This document shows positions 34,420 to 47,226 of a DNA stretch of 64,000 nt, piece by piece. The stretch is from NCBI GenBank assembly GCA_029204225.1, contig CM055105.1, forward strand, positions 15,943,353 through 16,007,352, read 5' to 3'. Source of the DNA: Diphasiastrum complanatum (taxonomy: Eukaryota > Streptophyta > Lycopodiopsida > Lycopodiales > Lycopodiaceae). A program made the position numbers and the translations under genes. Every line of letters begins with the position of its first letter. Within the stretch, counting starts at the first letter, position 1. The notes beneath the pieces are model-generated. The model worked only from the letters and a program-made list of their open reading frames with translations, did not search any database and was not told the origin of the DNA.

Positions 34420-36370
34420 ATGGCATCTATAGAAGATTTTCTCTTTGAAGCTAGTGAGAGACTAGATACCTCCAACTATTCAGTTTGGAAGGATAGGATA
34501 GAATCCTTGTTGGTTCTATATGGTGTAATGGACATAGTATTAGGAATTGAAGTTGAATCTGAAGCTTCTGACGAGGCTTAGAGGTTCAAGAAGAGAGCAA
34601 GGATTGCTCTTCATATCATCAAATTGAACATCTATGATGAGATGTTGAGAGAAATAAGTTCATGCAACTCAACCAAGCAGACTTGGAAAATCCTTAAGAA
34701 CATTTATAAAGAAAAGATCACATCAAGACTTCTTACTCTTAGAAATCTTTTCTAGATTTCAAAGAGTTGATGAAAGTGTTTCAAGATTTGTATTGAGAGT
34801 TAAAGATCTTCATAGAGATATTTGCATGCATAGGAGATACTCTAGAGAATAGTCAACTTGTTCAAGTAGTCCTTAATGCACTTAGAGAAGAGTATGCAAA
34901 TGTTGTGCAAACTTATGCTATCAGGAAGGAGCTACCATCTATGGAGACTCTGCATGATGTCCTTATTGCTAAAGATTGTAGGCAAAAGAACAAGCTATTG
35001 AAGATCAACACACTTTCAAGGAAGGGTGGTGGTTGTGGCAAAGCTCACCTTGCCAAGGACAAGTCAAGGAGGAGCAAGAACAAATTTTCTCAAGACTTCA
35101 CCAAGGACAAATCAAAGGACAAAGACCAAGGAGGAGTAGAAGATGATTCAACTCATTCTTCTATCTTCAAGAAGAAGACTCAAGAAGATCAAGCCAATTT
35201 TACCATAGAAGATTCACATGCAAGTTATGGAGAAGCATCTCTCATGATGTCTAGTTTCTCCTCTTTGCCCTTTCATGATGTCTAGTTTATCCTCTTTGCC
35301 CTTTAATGATGTATCTTGGTATATTGATAGTGGAGCCACAACTCATATGAGTTGTCCAAGAGTTCTTTTATTTCTATTGAACCTTTTCAAGACCTTAAAG
35401 ATTCAATATACATAACTGTTGGTGATGCATGTTCAACTGAAGGAGTTGGAATTTGTTTCTTGAATCTTGCATCTTCTATGTGTTTATCACCTTCCAATGT
35501 ACTTTATGCTCCTAATCTCACAAAGAATGTGATTAGTATTGGAAAGCTATTTGATGATGGTTTTGAAGTGGAATTCAATGTCAATATATGTTTTATAAAG
35601 GAAGGTGATGAGATCCTAGCAAATGGATCTAGATATGGTGGTATTTTCAAGCTGGATTTGCAAGAGAATGCAAGTATTTGTGATGTTGCATTGATGAGTT
35701 GTGTTTCCAAGGAGAAAGTATGGCATAGGAGGTTGCATGTTTCCAATTTCAGATCTATGTCTTCAATAGTCAAGGAGATCAAGCCAATAGTGGCTTATTC
35801 TATGGCAAAATCACATATGGATCCATATTTGATGTCTTCTACCGAGACAAAACATCCTATGGAGTTGGAACACTCGGATGTTGACCTTTCTTCATCAACA
35901 AGCAAGGAAGTTGCCTCCTGCTTTTCTACTCTTATTGATGGTTTCACATGTAACCAATAGCTATGTCTTGTCTCTTCAAGTTTTATGGTGCATGTGTATT
36001 TTCCATCATGCAAAGCTTTTTGGAGTTATGGAGCTAATGGAAGGAGTGCACTGTATGGAGTCTTGTTCAATTATAAGCCTAAGGTTCCGCACCTTAGTGT
36101 TCTTGAAGATTATTGCTTTGCATGTGTTTTCTTGGAAGTAAGGAAGGATGGAGATCCAAGCTTTTGGATCATGGTTGGATGTTTATCCACCAAGGAAGGC
36201 TACATAGCCTTGACACTCTCTATCTCGAAGGTGTTTGAGCGTGGAGATGTTATTGATTTTGAAGATCTATTTTCTATCTTGGAAGGGGCTGAGAGCATAG
36301 TGTCTCTAATTGCATCAAAAGTTCATTCTATGGAAAAAAGCCAACTTATGACAAGGTCAAATATCTATTT
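34420..36370 (+). pseudogene. Copia gag-protease-integrase remnant lacking RT and RNase H
   Basis: Gag starts at an ATG at 34420 (MASIEDFLFEASERLDTSNY) with a TAG at 34579 and frameshifts near 34755 and 34905. The protease motif VSWYIDSGATTHMS (about 35312) is intact. The pre-integrase follows (VLYAPNLTKNVISIGKL, KVWHRRLHVSNFRSM). The integrase core is internally deleted: a short EHSDVD...LIDGF piece goes straight to a C-terminal part (YGVLFNYKPKVPHL, about 36060, and VGCLSTKEGYIAL). RT and RNase H are missing completely before the 3' LTR at 36377. The copy could therefore only have moved with help. A Lys-rich region (35040-35140) may stand in for the usual zinc knuckle, which I do not see. 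Confidence 0.8.
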
Positions 36371-36376
36371 TACATA

Positions 36377-36821
36377 TGTTGATTTTGGGGGTTCTACCCA
36401 TCCATGTAAATTGATTGTACATATTCAAGGTGTGTGAATTGAGCACATATCCTTGTAGAATAGGGCGAGTTTGGGTTAGGTAGATCAAGCTCCAATGACA
36501 TGCATAAAGTCTAGTTGGTCTAGCATGACATGCAACAATGTTCACAATGTCTAGATTGACATGCATGTAGATTTACACATGGAAATGGTCTAATATGACC
36601 TTGTAGAAACTCGAGCCATCATAAATGCATTGTGTCCTAAGTTTCCATTGTGACATGCAAGGCATGCAAATACTCTAATGGACACATGCAAGTAGAATTG
36701 TAGGTTCATAGTTGAGAAATTGACATTTGGAGAAAGTAGGTAGAAGTTAGGTGCAATTTATGCATGCAAGCTGTTAGGTGTCAATATGGTAGTAGTTTAA
36801 ACTTGAATAGGTGTAGGGAAT
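36377..36821 (+). repeat. 3' LTR of the copia element, truncated
   Basis: Matches the first ~445 bp of the LTR at 32491 and breaks off sharply after GTGTAGGGAA at 36820. The second half, with the end TTCCCA, is lost, so a later insertion or deletion joined it to the next element. Confidence 0.9.
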
Positions 36822-38756
36822 TTTGGATAGATTCAAAGTAAGATACCTAATTGGAACTTTTCAAAAAAGAAAAATTCTCTAGGGATTGTGTGGATAGTTT
36901 GGAACTAGAACAGGTTTGAAAGTTGAATCATTATCTATAAGTAGTACGTTAAAAGATCAAAGGTTACTAATTCCATTTTGATTGGAATAGAAGTAAGTTT
37001 GATCAGAATTTAAGTCTGAGAGTTCTATATTAGATCAACCTAATCTTAGTTGAGTACTAGGATCAGAGAGGGGTTGATTGAGTGAAGAAATTATGTAATT
37101 AGAAGGTAAGTTGGATTGGAAAACTGCTGAGAGTGAATGTTATTCGTCTCAGAGATTTTTCCGGATATGTTATTTACTCATGAGAAATATAAATTATTTT
37201 GTAGTTGAGTTACAAGATCTCAGTGAGATAAGTGAGTAACATATGTGGGTTCTGGAGGAATCTGCCAGATAAGAATGTATTTATGTACTGAGTCGTAGTG
37301 AGATTATTCACATATGTGCACGATTAATCTTGTATGAATCTACTGTGTATTCCTGGTTACTAGAGTTATTTGGTGCACTTAACCTAGTCGGTGAACATAA
37401 ACATGTGATCAAGTACTGTTTTGACAGATACTTGCAGAGTTAACAAATTTGCGGATTGGAGATTTATGAATCAACTTATAAATGATTTGGATAAGGATCT
37501 AAATGTGGTGTCATACTAGTATAATTGAGATCTACACCTAGACATTTGAATCATTGGCAATTAACTTGAGTAGTTGATTACTCCAGAATGAAGTTAATTG
37601 GTAAAACGATAAGTGTGATGTGGATTCACAGGGAACTGATGGTTTTGATTTATATTGCTTGTAAGACGCATGATTAGGAATCATTTGGGTTCATCAGTTA
37701 AAATTGTGTGCATTGGATATATAGTATTCTTGGGATAGAGTATTTCTTAGTTAAGGAAGGGACTCACTCATTAGTCCCAGAGCGCTCAATTGGATAATAA
37801 AATCATAATGAATCCAAGAATAATATCTGAATTGATATTCAACAAGACTTTGGGTATCTAGATTTGATTCTAGATTATAATCTAAAGTTTTTGTAGTTGA
37901 AGATGATTGTCATTTTGGTATGCGTTCAGTCTTTAATTACCAGTGATTTATAGACCTTGAATCTTGCACTTCAGTTTAAGAATCCTAGTTAGAGAATATT
38001 CCTAAATTCAGTATTTTCTTAGTGGAAAGATTTTGGAATGATTCTTACTTTTCCTGAGTTATGTGGGACATATACTCCAGTATCCTGTAAATGGTTAAGT
38101 ATTGGTTTTGGATTCTAGAAAATTGTGATTGACGAATCATACAAATCTAAATATTTATGGTTGACGGATCATAAATAGATACTTAAGTGTTGTCAGAGGA
38201 TTATAAGGAATTGTAATGATTCTTAAGTGTGACGATTAATTCTTGGTCTGTTAAATTGAGTAAGAATCAGATCAGTGTTTTGAATCTCTCTACTCCAATA
38301 TTTTAATTGAGAACCTATGGATCTCACAGAAATTCTCACAAGGAAAGTTATTTTACTTGTAGAAAATTTAATATATTGTCTGCCAGAGTTTGTAGATAAT
38401 TTCAAACTATAATTATTATTATTTTTTCTTTAACTTCAATCTCCTAAGTTAGAAAATATTTCACTCAGTGGTTCATGTAAGTGTTTTACATGAAAGTGAT
38501 GTTACTAACTTGTGTTGAGTGTAATCTAGTTGAGAAATTTATTACTTAGTGTACTTTTTTCAAACTTGAGTCATACTCCAGAACAGAGATTAACTATTGG
38601 AAATTGGTTTATCTCTGAGTACTTGTTTGATATGGAAGTCAGACTAAGAATAATGTTTTCCTCGATTAATATTGTAGGTTAATAAGGAACTGTTCCTGTA
38701 CTTCTTTCTTGTCTTGAGGAGCTTCTAAGAATAGAAGCAGTTTAAGGAGGGAAGAA
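36822..38756 (+). mobile_element. Non-coding 3' internal region of another LTR element, with PPT
   Basis: About 1.9 kb with stops in all frames, ending in the purine tract AAGGAGGGAAGAA (38744-38756) that directly precedes an LTR-like TGTAATGGCC. A polypurine tract at this place marks the 3' end of an LTR retrotransposon's internal region. I see no pol motifs. Confidence 0.5.
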
Positions 38757-39262
38757 TGTAATGGCCATATTCGGTTAAGGACCTGGAATAGTCCTAATTT
38801 GGTAGACCGGTCCTCCAGTACTCAAGATTATTGGTCACGCCGTGATTTAATTCCATGTCAAGGCCTGTTTGTGACTAATTACCTTGAGAGGACCCAGACA
38901 CTCTAATTCAGACATTTGGAGCATTGCATGTCTGTGTGACAGATATAGGCACGAGGACTGCATGAAGAGATGTGATCTCTATATAGTTGACCTGCATGGA
39001 GATTGCATGGTTACATGCACAAGACTCTACTCTCTATATAAGGAGGTGGGGATTCTCCCGTAGACATATTGGGTTTTGGTTACCAGTTTCTCTCTTCTCC
39101 TCTTGCTTCACATGGCATGGCTTGGGGGCTAGATCCAGGTTTGATCTAGGATTGGTTGGGCGGTTTGGCACCATAGTCTCTCTTATTGTGTTCTCCTATC
39201 CTCATCTTAGGGGCAATCCTTATGAGGGTCTAACATACACACACACACACACACACACACAA
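38757..39262 (+). repeat. LTR (3' LTR) with TATA box, ending near a (CA)n run
   Basis: Starts TGTAATGGCC after the PPT. A strong TATA box (CTATATAAGG, about 39034) lies 280 bp in. The right end is not certain; a (CA)n run at 39237-39262 is a plausible limit. A diverged relative of its middle part lies at about 39990-40205. Confidence 0.55.
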
Positions 39263-39989
39263 TAGAGTTTATCGTCTAATCAATTTTTGTAAATGATCTG
39301 TTTAACTCTAAGTGAGTGTTTACAAAAAGAGATTAATCTAATCAGTACTTTCTACATTTTGAACTATAGTCAATACGCGGACGATTATAAGTGTTTGCAT
39401 ACAATAGCATGATCAAATAGTGACGTAGTGTACATCGGATTCAACTTCATTTTGAGTGGTACCATGATTATTGTCAACAATAGATAGTCGAGTTGATAGT
39501 TGAGTCGATGGTCAATGGTCGATAGTCGATAGTCAAATCAATGCGATGAGAGTTGTCTGACTTGAACTCGAATATTGAGTGTTAGAATCTAATCAAGTCG
39601 ACCTTTGCTCTGTTTCAAATATTCGTGTATATCTGTAGACTGTTCAAATATGCATATAAAACTACAAATTGTTATGAATAATTGTTCATTTTTGTAGGCT
39701 GCTATAATGAAAGAGTATGTATAATGGATAGGAGTTCTCAGAAGATAGAATTAGGTGAGTAAGAGTAAGATTAAACTCCAACAGATATTTGATACCCTAG
39801 TATACAAATTTATTAGTTATATTTCGCCATTCCGGACTAGGCCAAAAATGTAATTAATAACGTTGTGAGGGCCCATCACACCCATTAGGACATGTGGTGC
39901 TAGTGCATAGTGATTGACAACTTTATATGCATACAGAAGAGATCAAAAGCAATTGGTTGAAAATGGAAATCCTATATGGAATATTTCTA

Positions 39990-40205
39990 GACTTTGGGAG
40001 GTCTAAAAACTTGCCCTCTTCCACTTCCAATTTTAGGTATTCAGATGCCGAAATTCTGTCTTCTCCTGTATTCAGTCACCATGGCTTGGGGATGAAGTTA
40101 ATTGGGGTGGGGTTTGACTCTTGGTTTCCAATTGGTTGAGTGGTTTGGCTCCACAGTATCTTTTTAGTGTGTTTGTCAGCTTGATCCTTCGGGTGATCAT
40201 ACACT
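39990..40205 (+). repeat. Diverged relative of the 38.8-kb LTR
   Basis: Shares ATGGCTTGGGG, ATTGGTTG.G.GGTTTGGC.CCA and TTAGTGTGTT blocks with about 39113-39195. It is a short decayed copy. Confidence 0.5.
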
Positions 40206-40754
40206 ATGATTGGACCAAAATTGCTAGAGGTAAAATAGCATGATAGGACATCATGAGAGGCAGCTCACACATATGTAACTCAGACCAGCCATTCGGCATA
40301 TGCCATTTGAAATCTCATTTGACCAATGAAAAATTGGAGAGTTGGTGAAATGATTTTCTAGCTTCAAGCTTTTGTAGATCATTCATGCATGCATTTCTTC
40401 AAGTACAATGCATTGATTATCGCTTGTGGTCTATTCTCAGTTCTCAATCTGTATTGTAGTCTATGGTTCACATGTGTGAACCCTCCTTGATCAATTTACA
40501 CTTTGTTTAGATTGGTTTTCCTAATTTATCAAGATTGTGTCATTTCTAGCTTTTGTAAATTGATAGAAATGAAGATAGTAATGCAACCAATCACTCTTGT
40601 GGATTGAATGAATCTATTTATGGTCCTAAATGTCAAAGTTTTCACATGGTACCATTGTCCAAGAGGTTGAGTATTTGACCCAAAGTAGAGTCCAAAATTA
40701 GCTTGTAAAAGACAAAAAGCTTGTAAAATGTAACAAATTGTACACCCTTTCAAG

Positions 40755-40759
<5 letters not shown>

Positions 40760-40821
<62 letters not shown>
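40760..40821. repeat. (AC)n microsatellite
   Basis: About 62 bp of pure AC repeat. No other feature is recognised in 40206-41310. Confidence 0.95.
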
Positions 40822-40822
<1 letters not shown>

Positions 40823-41310
40823 TTATATACACTTGTTCCATGTAAATCTCTTCCATTAGCTTATTAGTTGTTACCAATGAGTGAACATTCACCATTTTTT
40901 TTCACAAGTCTCTTCAAATTCAATGCCTTCATGTTGCTTGATGTTTCTACAAAAATAACTTTAGTCGCTCTATGAAATTTATGTGGATTAATGTCTCGAC
41001 GGCCATGATTAACGTTTTTCTAGCTAAATTAGATGCACTATTATTATAGTGTGATCAGAGTAGACAACATATGTATTTTTCATCTTTTGCAATACATATT
41101 GCATTTGACATATTCAAACACGCAATTTGTCATGTCTTGCTTTTCTATTATTCATGCTATTATGTTCTAAGTTAACACAAATTCAAGTAAATCAGTGAGA
41201 CAATTTCAAGTCTCAAAATTGTAATACAATGTATCGACGCTAAGATGCAGTAATACTAAAAGGTTGAAAAGAATTTGATATCGCGAAAGATATCAAGTAT
41301 TAGAGATTTT

Positions 41311-41322
41311 GCTCTGATACCA
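41311..41322 (-). promoter_or_regulatory. tRNA-Met primer-binding site (minus strand)
   Basis: GCTCTGATACCA, the complement of TGGTATCAGAGC, abuts the LTR end at 41323. Confidence 0.8.
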
Positions 41323-42307
<985 letters not shown>

Positions 42308-42465
42308 TTCCCCCACAAGACAATGCAAAAAAAAAAAACAGCCTTCAAACTAATTTTTAAACCATCATGAATCTGCCTCCCCAAATCTGACTGTGGCAAC
42401 TTCACAAAACTGCCAAACGGGGTCTATCTAAGTCAGATCCACTTGCTTACCAAGCTGTGAGAGTT

Positions 42466-42789
42466 ACTTCCCAGGGAAACTCAAAAATTTGATGTCTGAG
42501 AAGGTTCTAGGCCACTTTTTGCCCTTGGGAACCTTCACAGGGGCATTTTTTTTGGGATCTAACTCTCGCAGACTTCTCTGTGTCCTTGTCTCAGTGAGAT
42601 GGAACTTCAGAGAGCTCTGCAAAGGTTACTTCCCAAGGAAACTCAAAAATTTGTTGTTTGAGAAGGTTCTAGGCCATTTTTTGCTCTTGGGAACCTTCAC
42701 AGGGGCACTTTTTTTGGGATCTAACTCTTGCATACTTCTCTGTGTCCTTGTCTCAGTGAGATGGAACTTCAAAGAGCTCTGCGAAGGTT
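42466..42789 (-). repeat. 162-bp tandem duplication in a retroelement leader
   Basis: Two units (42466-42627, 42628-42789), about 92% identical, plus a partial third near 42888-42950. They lie downstream of the Athila-like PBS at 43.3 kb in transcription order, so they are probably part of that element's 5' region. Confidence 0.85.
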
Positions 42790-43296
42790 AGTTTTGAGTT
42801 TTGAAAAAAAAAAACAATTGATTTTTACAAAGGATTTTTGAATTTTTTTTGGGTTTTTATCTGTTTTTTCAAAATCTGATGGGAACTAACCCTCGCAGGC
42901 TTCTATGCAGGTCTGGGACAATACCCTGGAGCTGTTGCCAGTCATGCGAAGGTTCATGCCCATTGGTTTTTGAGAAATCAAAATCTGATGAGATTTTGCC
43001 TCTCTTTTTCCCTCCAAAAACAAATTTTGAACTTTTTTTCTAATTTTTATGGATTGTATGGATTAACGAAGGGATTGGGTGCTTGGATCTGATCCTCCCA
43101 TCCCACAATCTCTCCCTATAGTGCAAACAAACAAAAAAATCACGAAAAAAACGGCAAAAACTAACACTACTCACACTATTCTACCCTTAAAATTCGATTT
43201 TTTGATGAAAAAGAATGATGAGAGAGAAGAAAGAGAGAGATAGAGGAAAAGAGAAAGTGAGTAAGAAAGCTATGCGGCGAAACGAGTGTGTGGCGG
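42790..43296 (-). mobile_element. 5' leader of an Athila/Tat-like gypsy element
   Basis: Follows the PBS at 43297-43314 on the minus strand. It is similar to the sequence after the PBS at 63344-63540 (shared CATA.CTCG...CGCCGCATAGC start and CT-rich run). Non-coding. Confidence 0.6.
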
Positions 43297-43314
43297 TCCC
43301 CGACAACGGCGCCA
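43297..43314 (-). promoter_or_regulatory. Primer-binding site of Athila/Tat type
   Basis: The minus strand reads TGGCGCCGTTGTCGGGGA, one base from the Athila-type PBS complementary to tRNA-Asp. It is followed by one spacer base and the LTR end TTGTGTCGTCAG (plus strand). Confidence 0.8.
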
Positions 43315-43315
43315 C

Positions 43316-43508
43316 TGTTGTGTCGTCAGTGTAGCATAGGGGTTCGTCGCTAGGAGCGGCAACCTCACCTTCACCTGCATAGCAAGAAGAGAGAGGGAGA
43401 GGAGAGAGAGGAGAAAGAGAGTGGAGAGAGGGAGAGAGAGGATGCCTATGTTGAGAAAGGCTTTGGGGGCTCGAGCGCCTACCCAAAGCTATTCTATCCC
43501 AACGTAGG

Positions 43509-43541
<33 letters not shown>

Positions 43542-44036
43542 TGGAGATGGAGAAAACAAGAGTGTTTTCTTAGAATGAGAATGGAAGATGATGCAATACA
43601 AAGGAAATGACTCCCTCTTATAGATTTTAGAGGTGAGCCTCCTTTACTCTCATTGGTCACTTCATTGGGGCAAGGATTCTAATCCAAGCCTTTCAAAGAA
43701 ACACAACTTAAATCTAATGGTGCTAAGAAAGCACAAGGGCACTCACATGATTCATGTGAGTTTTAAGTTGGGCCCTTTTAGCTTTTTTATTTGCAACTTG
43801 ACTTAGGGCCTCTAATGTCATTTTAGAGTCTTAAGCCCCTAGTCTCTTATTCCTAGGAATTACAACTTGCTACTTGTGCTCATTGGTGGCTGGGCTTATA
43901 CACACAGGATGCCAGTGCCTTGCACTTATTATTCTACTGTACTGTGGTGGGGCCCACTAGGCGAGGCTTGGCCAACAATATTTTAAGTGGTCAGACCCAC
44001 TTATTTATTTGTATACATGAAATACCCACAACAACA
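43316..44036 (-). repeat. LTR of Athila/Tat-like element (copy 1, minus)
   Basis: About 720 bp, with TGTTGTGGGTATTTC at the right and ending ACGACACAACA at the left, on the minus strand. It is inverted relative to copy 2 at 62530-63324 and similar over almost its whole length. A TATA-like TCTATAAGAGGG lies near 43615-43626 on the minus strand, with a GA/CT array at 43500-43545 downstream of it. The 157-aa open frame across it is not coding. Confidence 0.85.
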
Positions 44037-44097
44037 TCCTGAAAACCGAAAGCTGACTACATGTCTTCAAGCCTTCATATTTTTCCTTTGAGATTTC

Positions 44098-44545
44098 TTG
44101 TGCCTTAAACGTTTTTAAGGCACCTTCTCATTTTTCGCCTTTTTTGCAACTTCGTAAAATGCGACATAGTGGCCAAGTGGCCAGAATGTCTTAGAAACCA
44201 CATTCTTAAGGTACATTTGCTTTTTCCACCTCCTTCGCCTTTTCGCACTCGCGAAAAATACGACACAGTGACCAAGTGGCCAAAATGACTTAAAAATCAT
44301 TCTTAAGGCACCTTCATCTTTTTTGCCTTTTTGTTGTCTTTATTCTAAGGCACCTTTGCCTTTTTCACTGCCTTCAGTGTAAGGCTGGCCAGAATGCCTT
44401 GGAAACCACTCTTAAGGCACCTTCACCTTTTTCGCCTTCTTCGCTGCCTTCAGTCTATAGGCGCCTTAGGGATTTACACACCTTAAGTCTAAGGGCACCT
44501 TCAGGAGTTGCATACCTTTAGTCTAAAAGGCACCTTTGGGGATTT
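44098..44545. repeat. Degenerate minisatellite (AAGGCACCTT...GTGGCCAGAATG)
   Basis: AAGGCACCTT followed by CTTTTTCGCCTT recurs about six times at 40-130-bp spacing, with GTGGCCA.AATG.CTTA.AAA.CA between some copies. It lies just upstream of the helicase exon. Confidence 0.8.
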
Positions 44546-44770
44546 TTCAGGTTTTTTGTGTTTTTGCTACATTGGCAGACCGATGTCGCCAACTTATCAT
44601 CAAACAACTGGAGAAACAAATATCAGAAGGGCGATTACCCACTTTGTACAGATGCAAAACTGGAGTAAATGGCAGTTAAGGCATCAGATATTTTTCTCTC
44701 GACACTTGTAAATATATATACTAGCTGAATCAAGCTATGTAAGTGTTAGTTGAATTTCTCTTTCAATCAG

Positions 44771-45187
44771 AGGTTTGCAGTGAAGCACCCTCGTGCCCTT
44801 GTCTTAGCACCCACCAGGGAGCTTGCAAAGCAAGTAGAGAGACAGTTTATGGAGTCAGCTCCTAGCTTATCAACAATATGTGTCTATGGGGGTGTATCCA
44901 TAATTGCACAACAAAGGCAATTGGAACGTGGTGTGGATGTGGCAGTTGGAACACCTGGTCGTATTATAGACTTGATCAATCGAGGCTCTTTGGTGTTGAA
45001 GAATGTAAAGTTTTTGGTTCTAGATGAAGCTGATACGATGCTTGCAGTTGGCTTTGAAGAGGATGTCGAGAAGATATTGCAAGAACTTCCCGCTCAACGA
45101 CAAAGTATGCTTTTTTCAGCTACCATGCCAGCTTGGGTGAAGCAGTTATCAAAAAAATATCTGAAAAATACCCTTCTTATTGACCTG
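44771..45187 (+). CDS. DEAD-box RNA helicase, single internal exon (RH3/RH9/RH53-like)
   Basis: 139 codons between acceptor TTTCAATCAG and donor CTG|GTATTT, fully open. It shows helicase motif Ia (APTRELAKQ), GG, Ib (GTPGRIIDL), II (VLDEADTML) and III ([10 protein letters not shown]). These are ATP-dependent RNA-unwinding enzymes; the wording CVYGGVS and [10 protein letters not shown] is closest to plant organellar RH3/RH9/RH53 helicases (RNA processing, group II intron splicing). Motif I (GKT) and the C-terminal RecA domain are not visible. A possible worn next exon near 45205-45250 reads QQAEGIT. So this is either one exon of a long gene or a broken copy; no frame damage is seen within the exon. 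Confidence 0.7.
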
Positions 45188-45189
45188 GT

Positions 45190-46380
45190 ATTTTTTTTTT
45201 TCCTGTAGCCAGTATTATCACGCTCAGCAAGCTGAAGGTATTACTTCAAGCTATTGTACTCACCGTCGATATTAATCAGAGTGCAATTTTTGTCTCGCTA
45301 CTACGTCGTTCATTTGCGCATTCTATATGAATTCTTTTACTTAAATATCTCTGCTGCTAACTGTTGCGTTTCCGTTCCTACACGTCGCGCTCAATCCTCG
45401 AGCTTCCACTGCCGCTCACAGCCCCACGGTTTTACAACACTCCAGGATCTAGACTAAGTGGAGGTGTTGGATTTCTATCCTCTCCATCCCTATTCCCTAC
45501 TAATCTAGATCCATTTATTAAGCTATTTGTACAGTCACATACTCTGACGAAATACAAAGGAATCCTGACATTGTTACCCAATAGTTCGATCATCTCCTCT
45601 TTGTTGGCCAACTTCTCTTATTCGGCTACCATCAATTATTCGGCAATACCCGATTGGTCGTTCATCTTGGACCATCTAGGCAGATTCTCCTATTTGGCCT
45701 ACCTCGAACAATCGGCCACAATTTAACTATCAGGCGTACCAACAAGTACACACGTCATGACCGAACAAAATCAAATATTGCTTGATGGCAACTGCCAACA
45801 ACATGTAGTGCCTTAACCTGTTTGTAAACCATGGATTAACCATTCTTTTAATTAGTTAGCCATGTGTATATATCTAGCAACTTATCAGTTGCTTGGTTAG
45901 CTGAATTCATTGTCTATTGAGAGGGCAATTGTCTTGTTCTTTCTCTTTGTTATCACAGAGTATTGTCTCAAAAAGAAGGCCTCTCTATCTGCATTCAGAC
46001 TGTATTTTCTACATGACTAATCTGTCAATGTTCCAGCAATTTAAGTTGTGTATGCTGAATGCTTATGTGTTTTATTGTTAGATAGATTCATGCTCACAGA
46101 TAAAATTATTCGTAGATTAAACTGTTTCATGTGACTGATAGCACTGCTCGATCTGTCGTTCTAATAGACGTAGCCAAACCACTTCCACAAAGCTAAATCT
46201 GATAAACAAGATAATTTGTGCATGGCTATGGAATCAACTGTTTAGCTCTAGTGACTTTGAAGCTATGATCAAGTAAGACAGTAGATCCTGATTTGTCTGA
46301 ATCTAATAGACATAGTTGCATGTACTAAGGATTCCTCACTCGCTTCTCTCTGTCACGATGGGAACAACACCGAATCCCAA
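45190..46380. other. No supported gene
   Basis: Possibly intron or decayed helicase sequence. An open frame at 45364-45726 (+) has repeated GGCC/CGGC words (TATTCGGC, ATTCGGCA) but no family motif. Confidence 0.35.
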
Positions 46381-46383
46381 CAG

Positions 46384-46575
46384 TATGTGACTTTCATTGA
46401 TGCTTTTAGTAGATTTTTTTGGATCGATCTACTAAAGACCAAAGATGAAATGTTTGATGTCTTTTTCAAGTTCAAGATTGCAAGGAAGGTTTAATTTTCT
46501 ACAAAGATCAAGTGCTCGAGGAGTGACAATGGTGATGAGTATCTTTCTACCAAGTTCAAGGCTTTTTGTGTTTGA
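46384..46575 (+). pseudogene. Copia integrase fragment
   Basis: Reads VTFIDAFSRFFWIDLLKTKD, MFDVFFKFKIARKV, a TAA at about 46492, then KCSRSDNGDEYLSTKFKAF. The first motif has FIDA for FIDD. It meets a minus-strand copia integrase head-on at about 46575. Confidence 0.75.
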
Positions 46576-47226
46576 TTCTTTCTTTCAGCTACTTCGTTCT
46601 GTTGTCGAGTGTAGCTGGCAATGAACTTATGGTGCATGCCACATGAAGATAGGTAGTCCGCCATTTCATCAGACATGTACTCTCCCCCAGAATCAGATCA
46701 CAGGGTCTTGATCCTCTGACCAGTTTGAGTCTCAACAAATTGTTTAAATTCTTTGAAACAGTTGAATGCCCCCAGACTTGTTCTTGATGTACATAATTCT
46801 CATAAATCTGGAGAGGTCATCAATAAAGGTGATGAAATATAAAGCTTGACCCAAAGAGGGCACACTCATAGGACCACATAAATCACTATGGATTAATTCA
46901 AGAATATACTTAGCCCTTTTAGCTTGAAATTTTGTCCTAGGTTGTTTTCCTAGTAAGCACATTTCACAGATAGTCTGATTTCTTGTGGAGACAACATTAA
47001 TTCTCATATCCTTGACCATACTATTATGATGCATATACAAGATAAACCTCAAGTTTAAGTGCCCTAATCTTTGATGCCATACATGAGCATCTGAATTACT
47101 CACAGAAAGTGCATAATTATGACTCAAGATATATAAATTTCCTTCTCTATGCATAGAGAGGACTACATTTGAATTCCTGTCAGCAAAGGGATCTTTTGGC
47201 AACAAATACAGAATCACTAGCAACAC
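46576..47226 (-). pseudogene. Copia pre-integrase and integrase core fragment
   Basis: From 47226: the zinc-binding pre-integrase (HVWHQRLGHLNL, CEMCLLGKQ), then HSDLCGPMSV and YFITFIDDLSRFMRI. After a frameshift near 46760 and a TGA near 46709, SDSGGEYMSDEMADYL, ASYTRQQNEVAERKNQ follow. The catalytic Asp residues and the Glu of the QQNxVAERKNQ context are kept, but the frame is broken. The N-terminal gag and protease and everything after ERKNQ are missing. Confidence 0.85.

Noticed and set aside
43187-43660. 157-residue minus-strand frame, and its inverted counterpart at 63018-63455
   Set aside because: Both lie in LTR and leader sequence of the Athila-like element and consist largely of CT-repeat translation.
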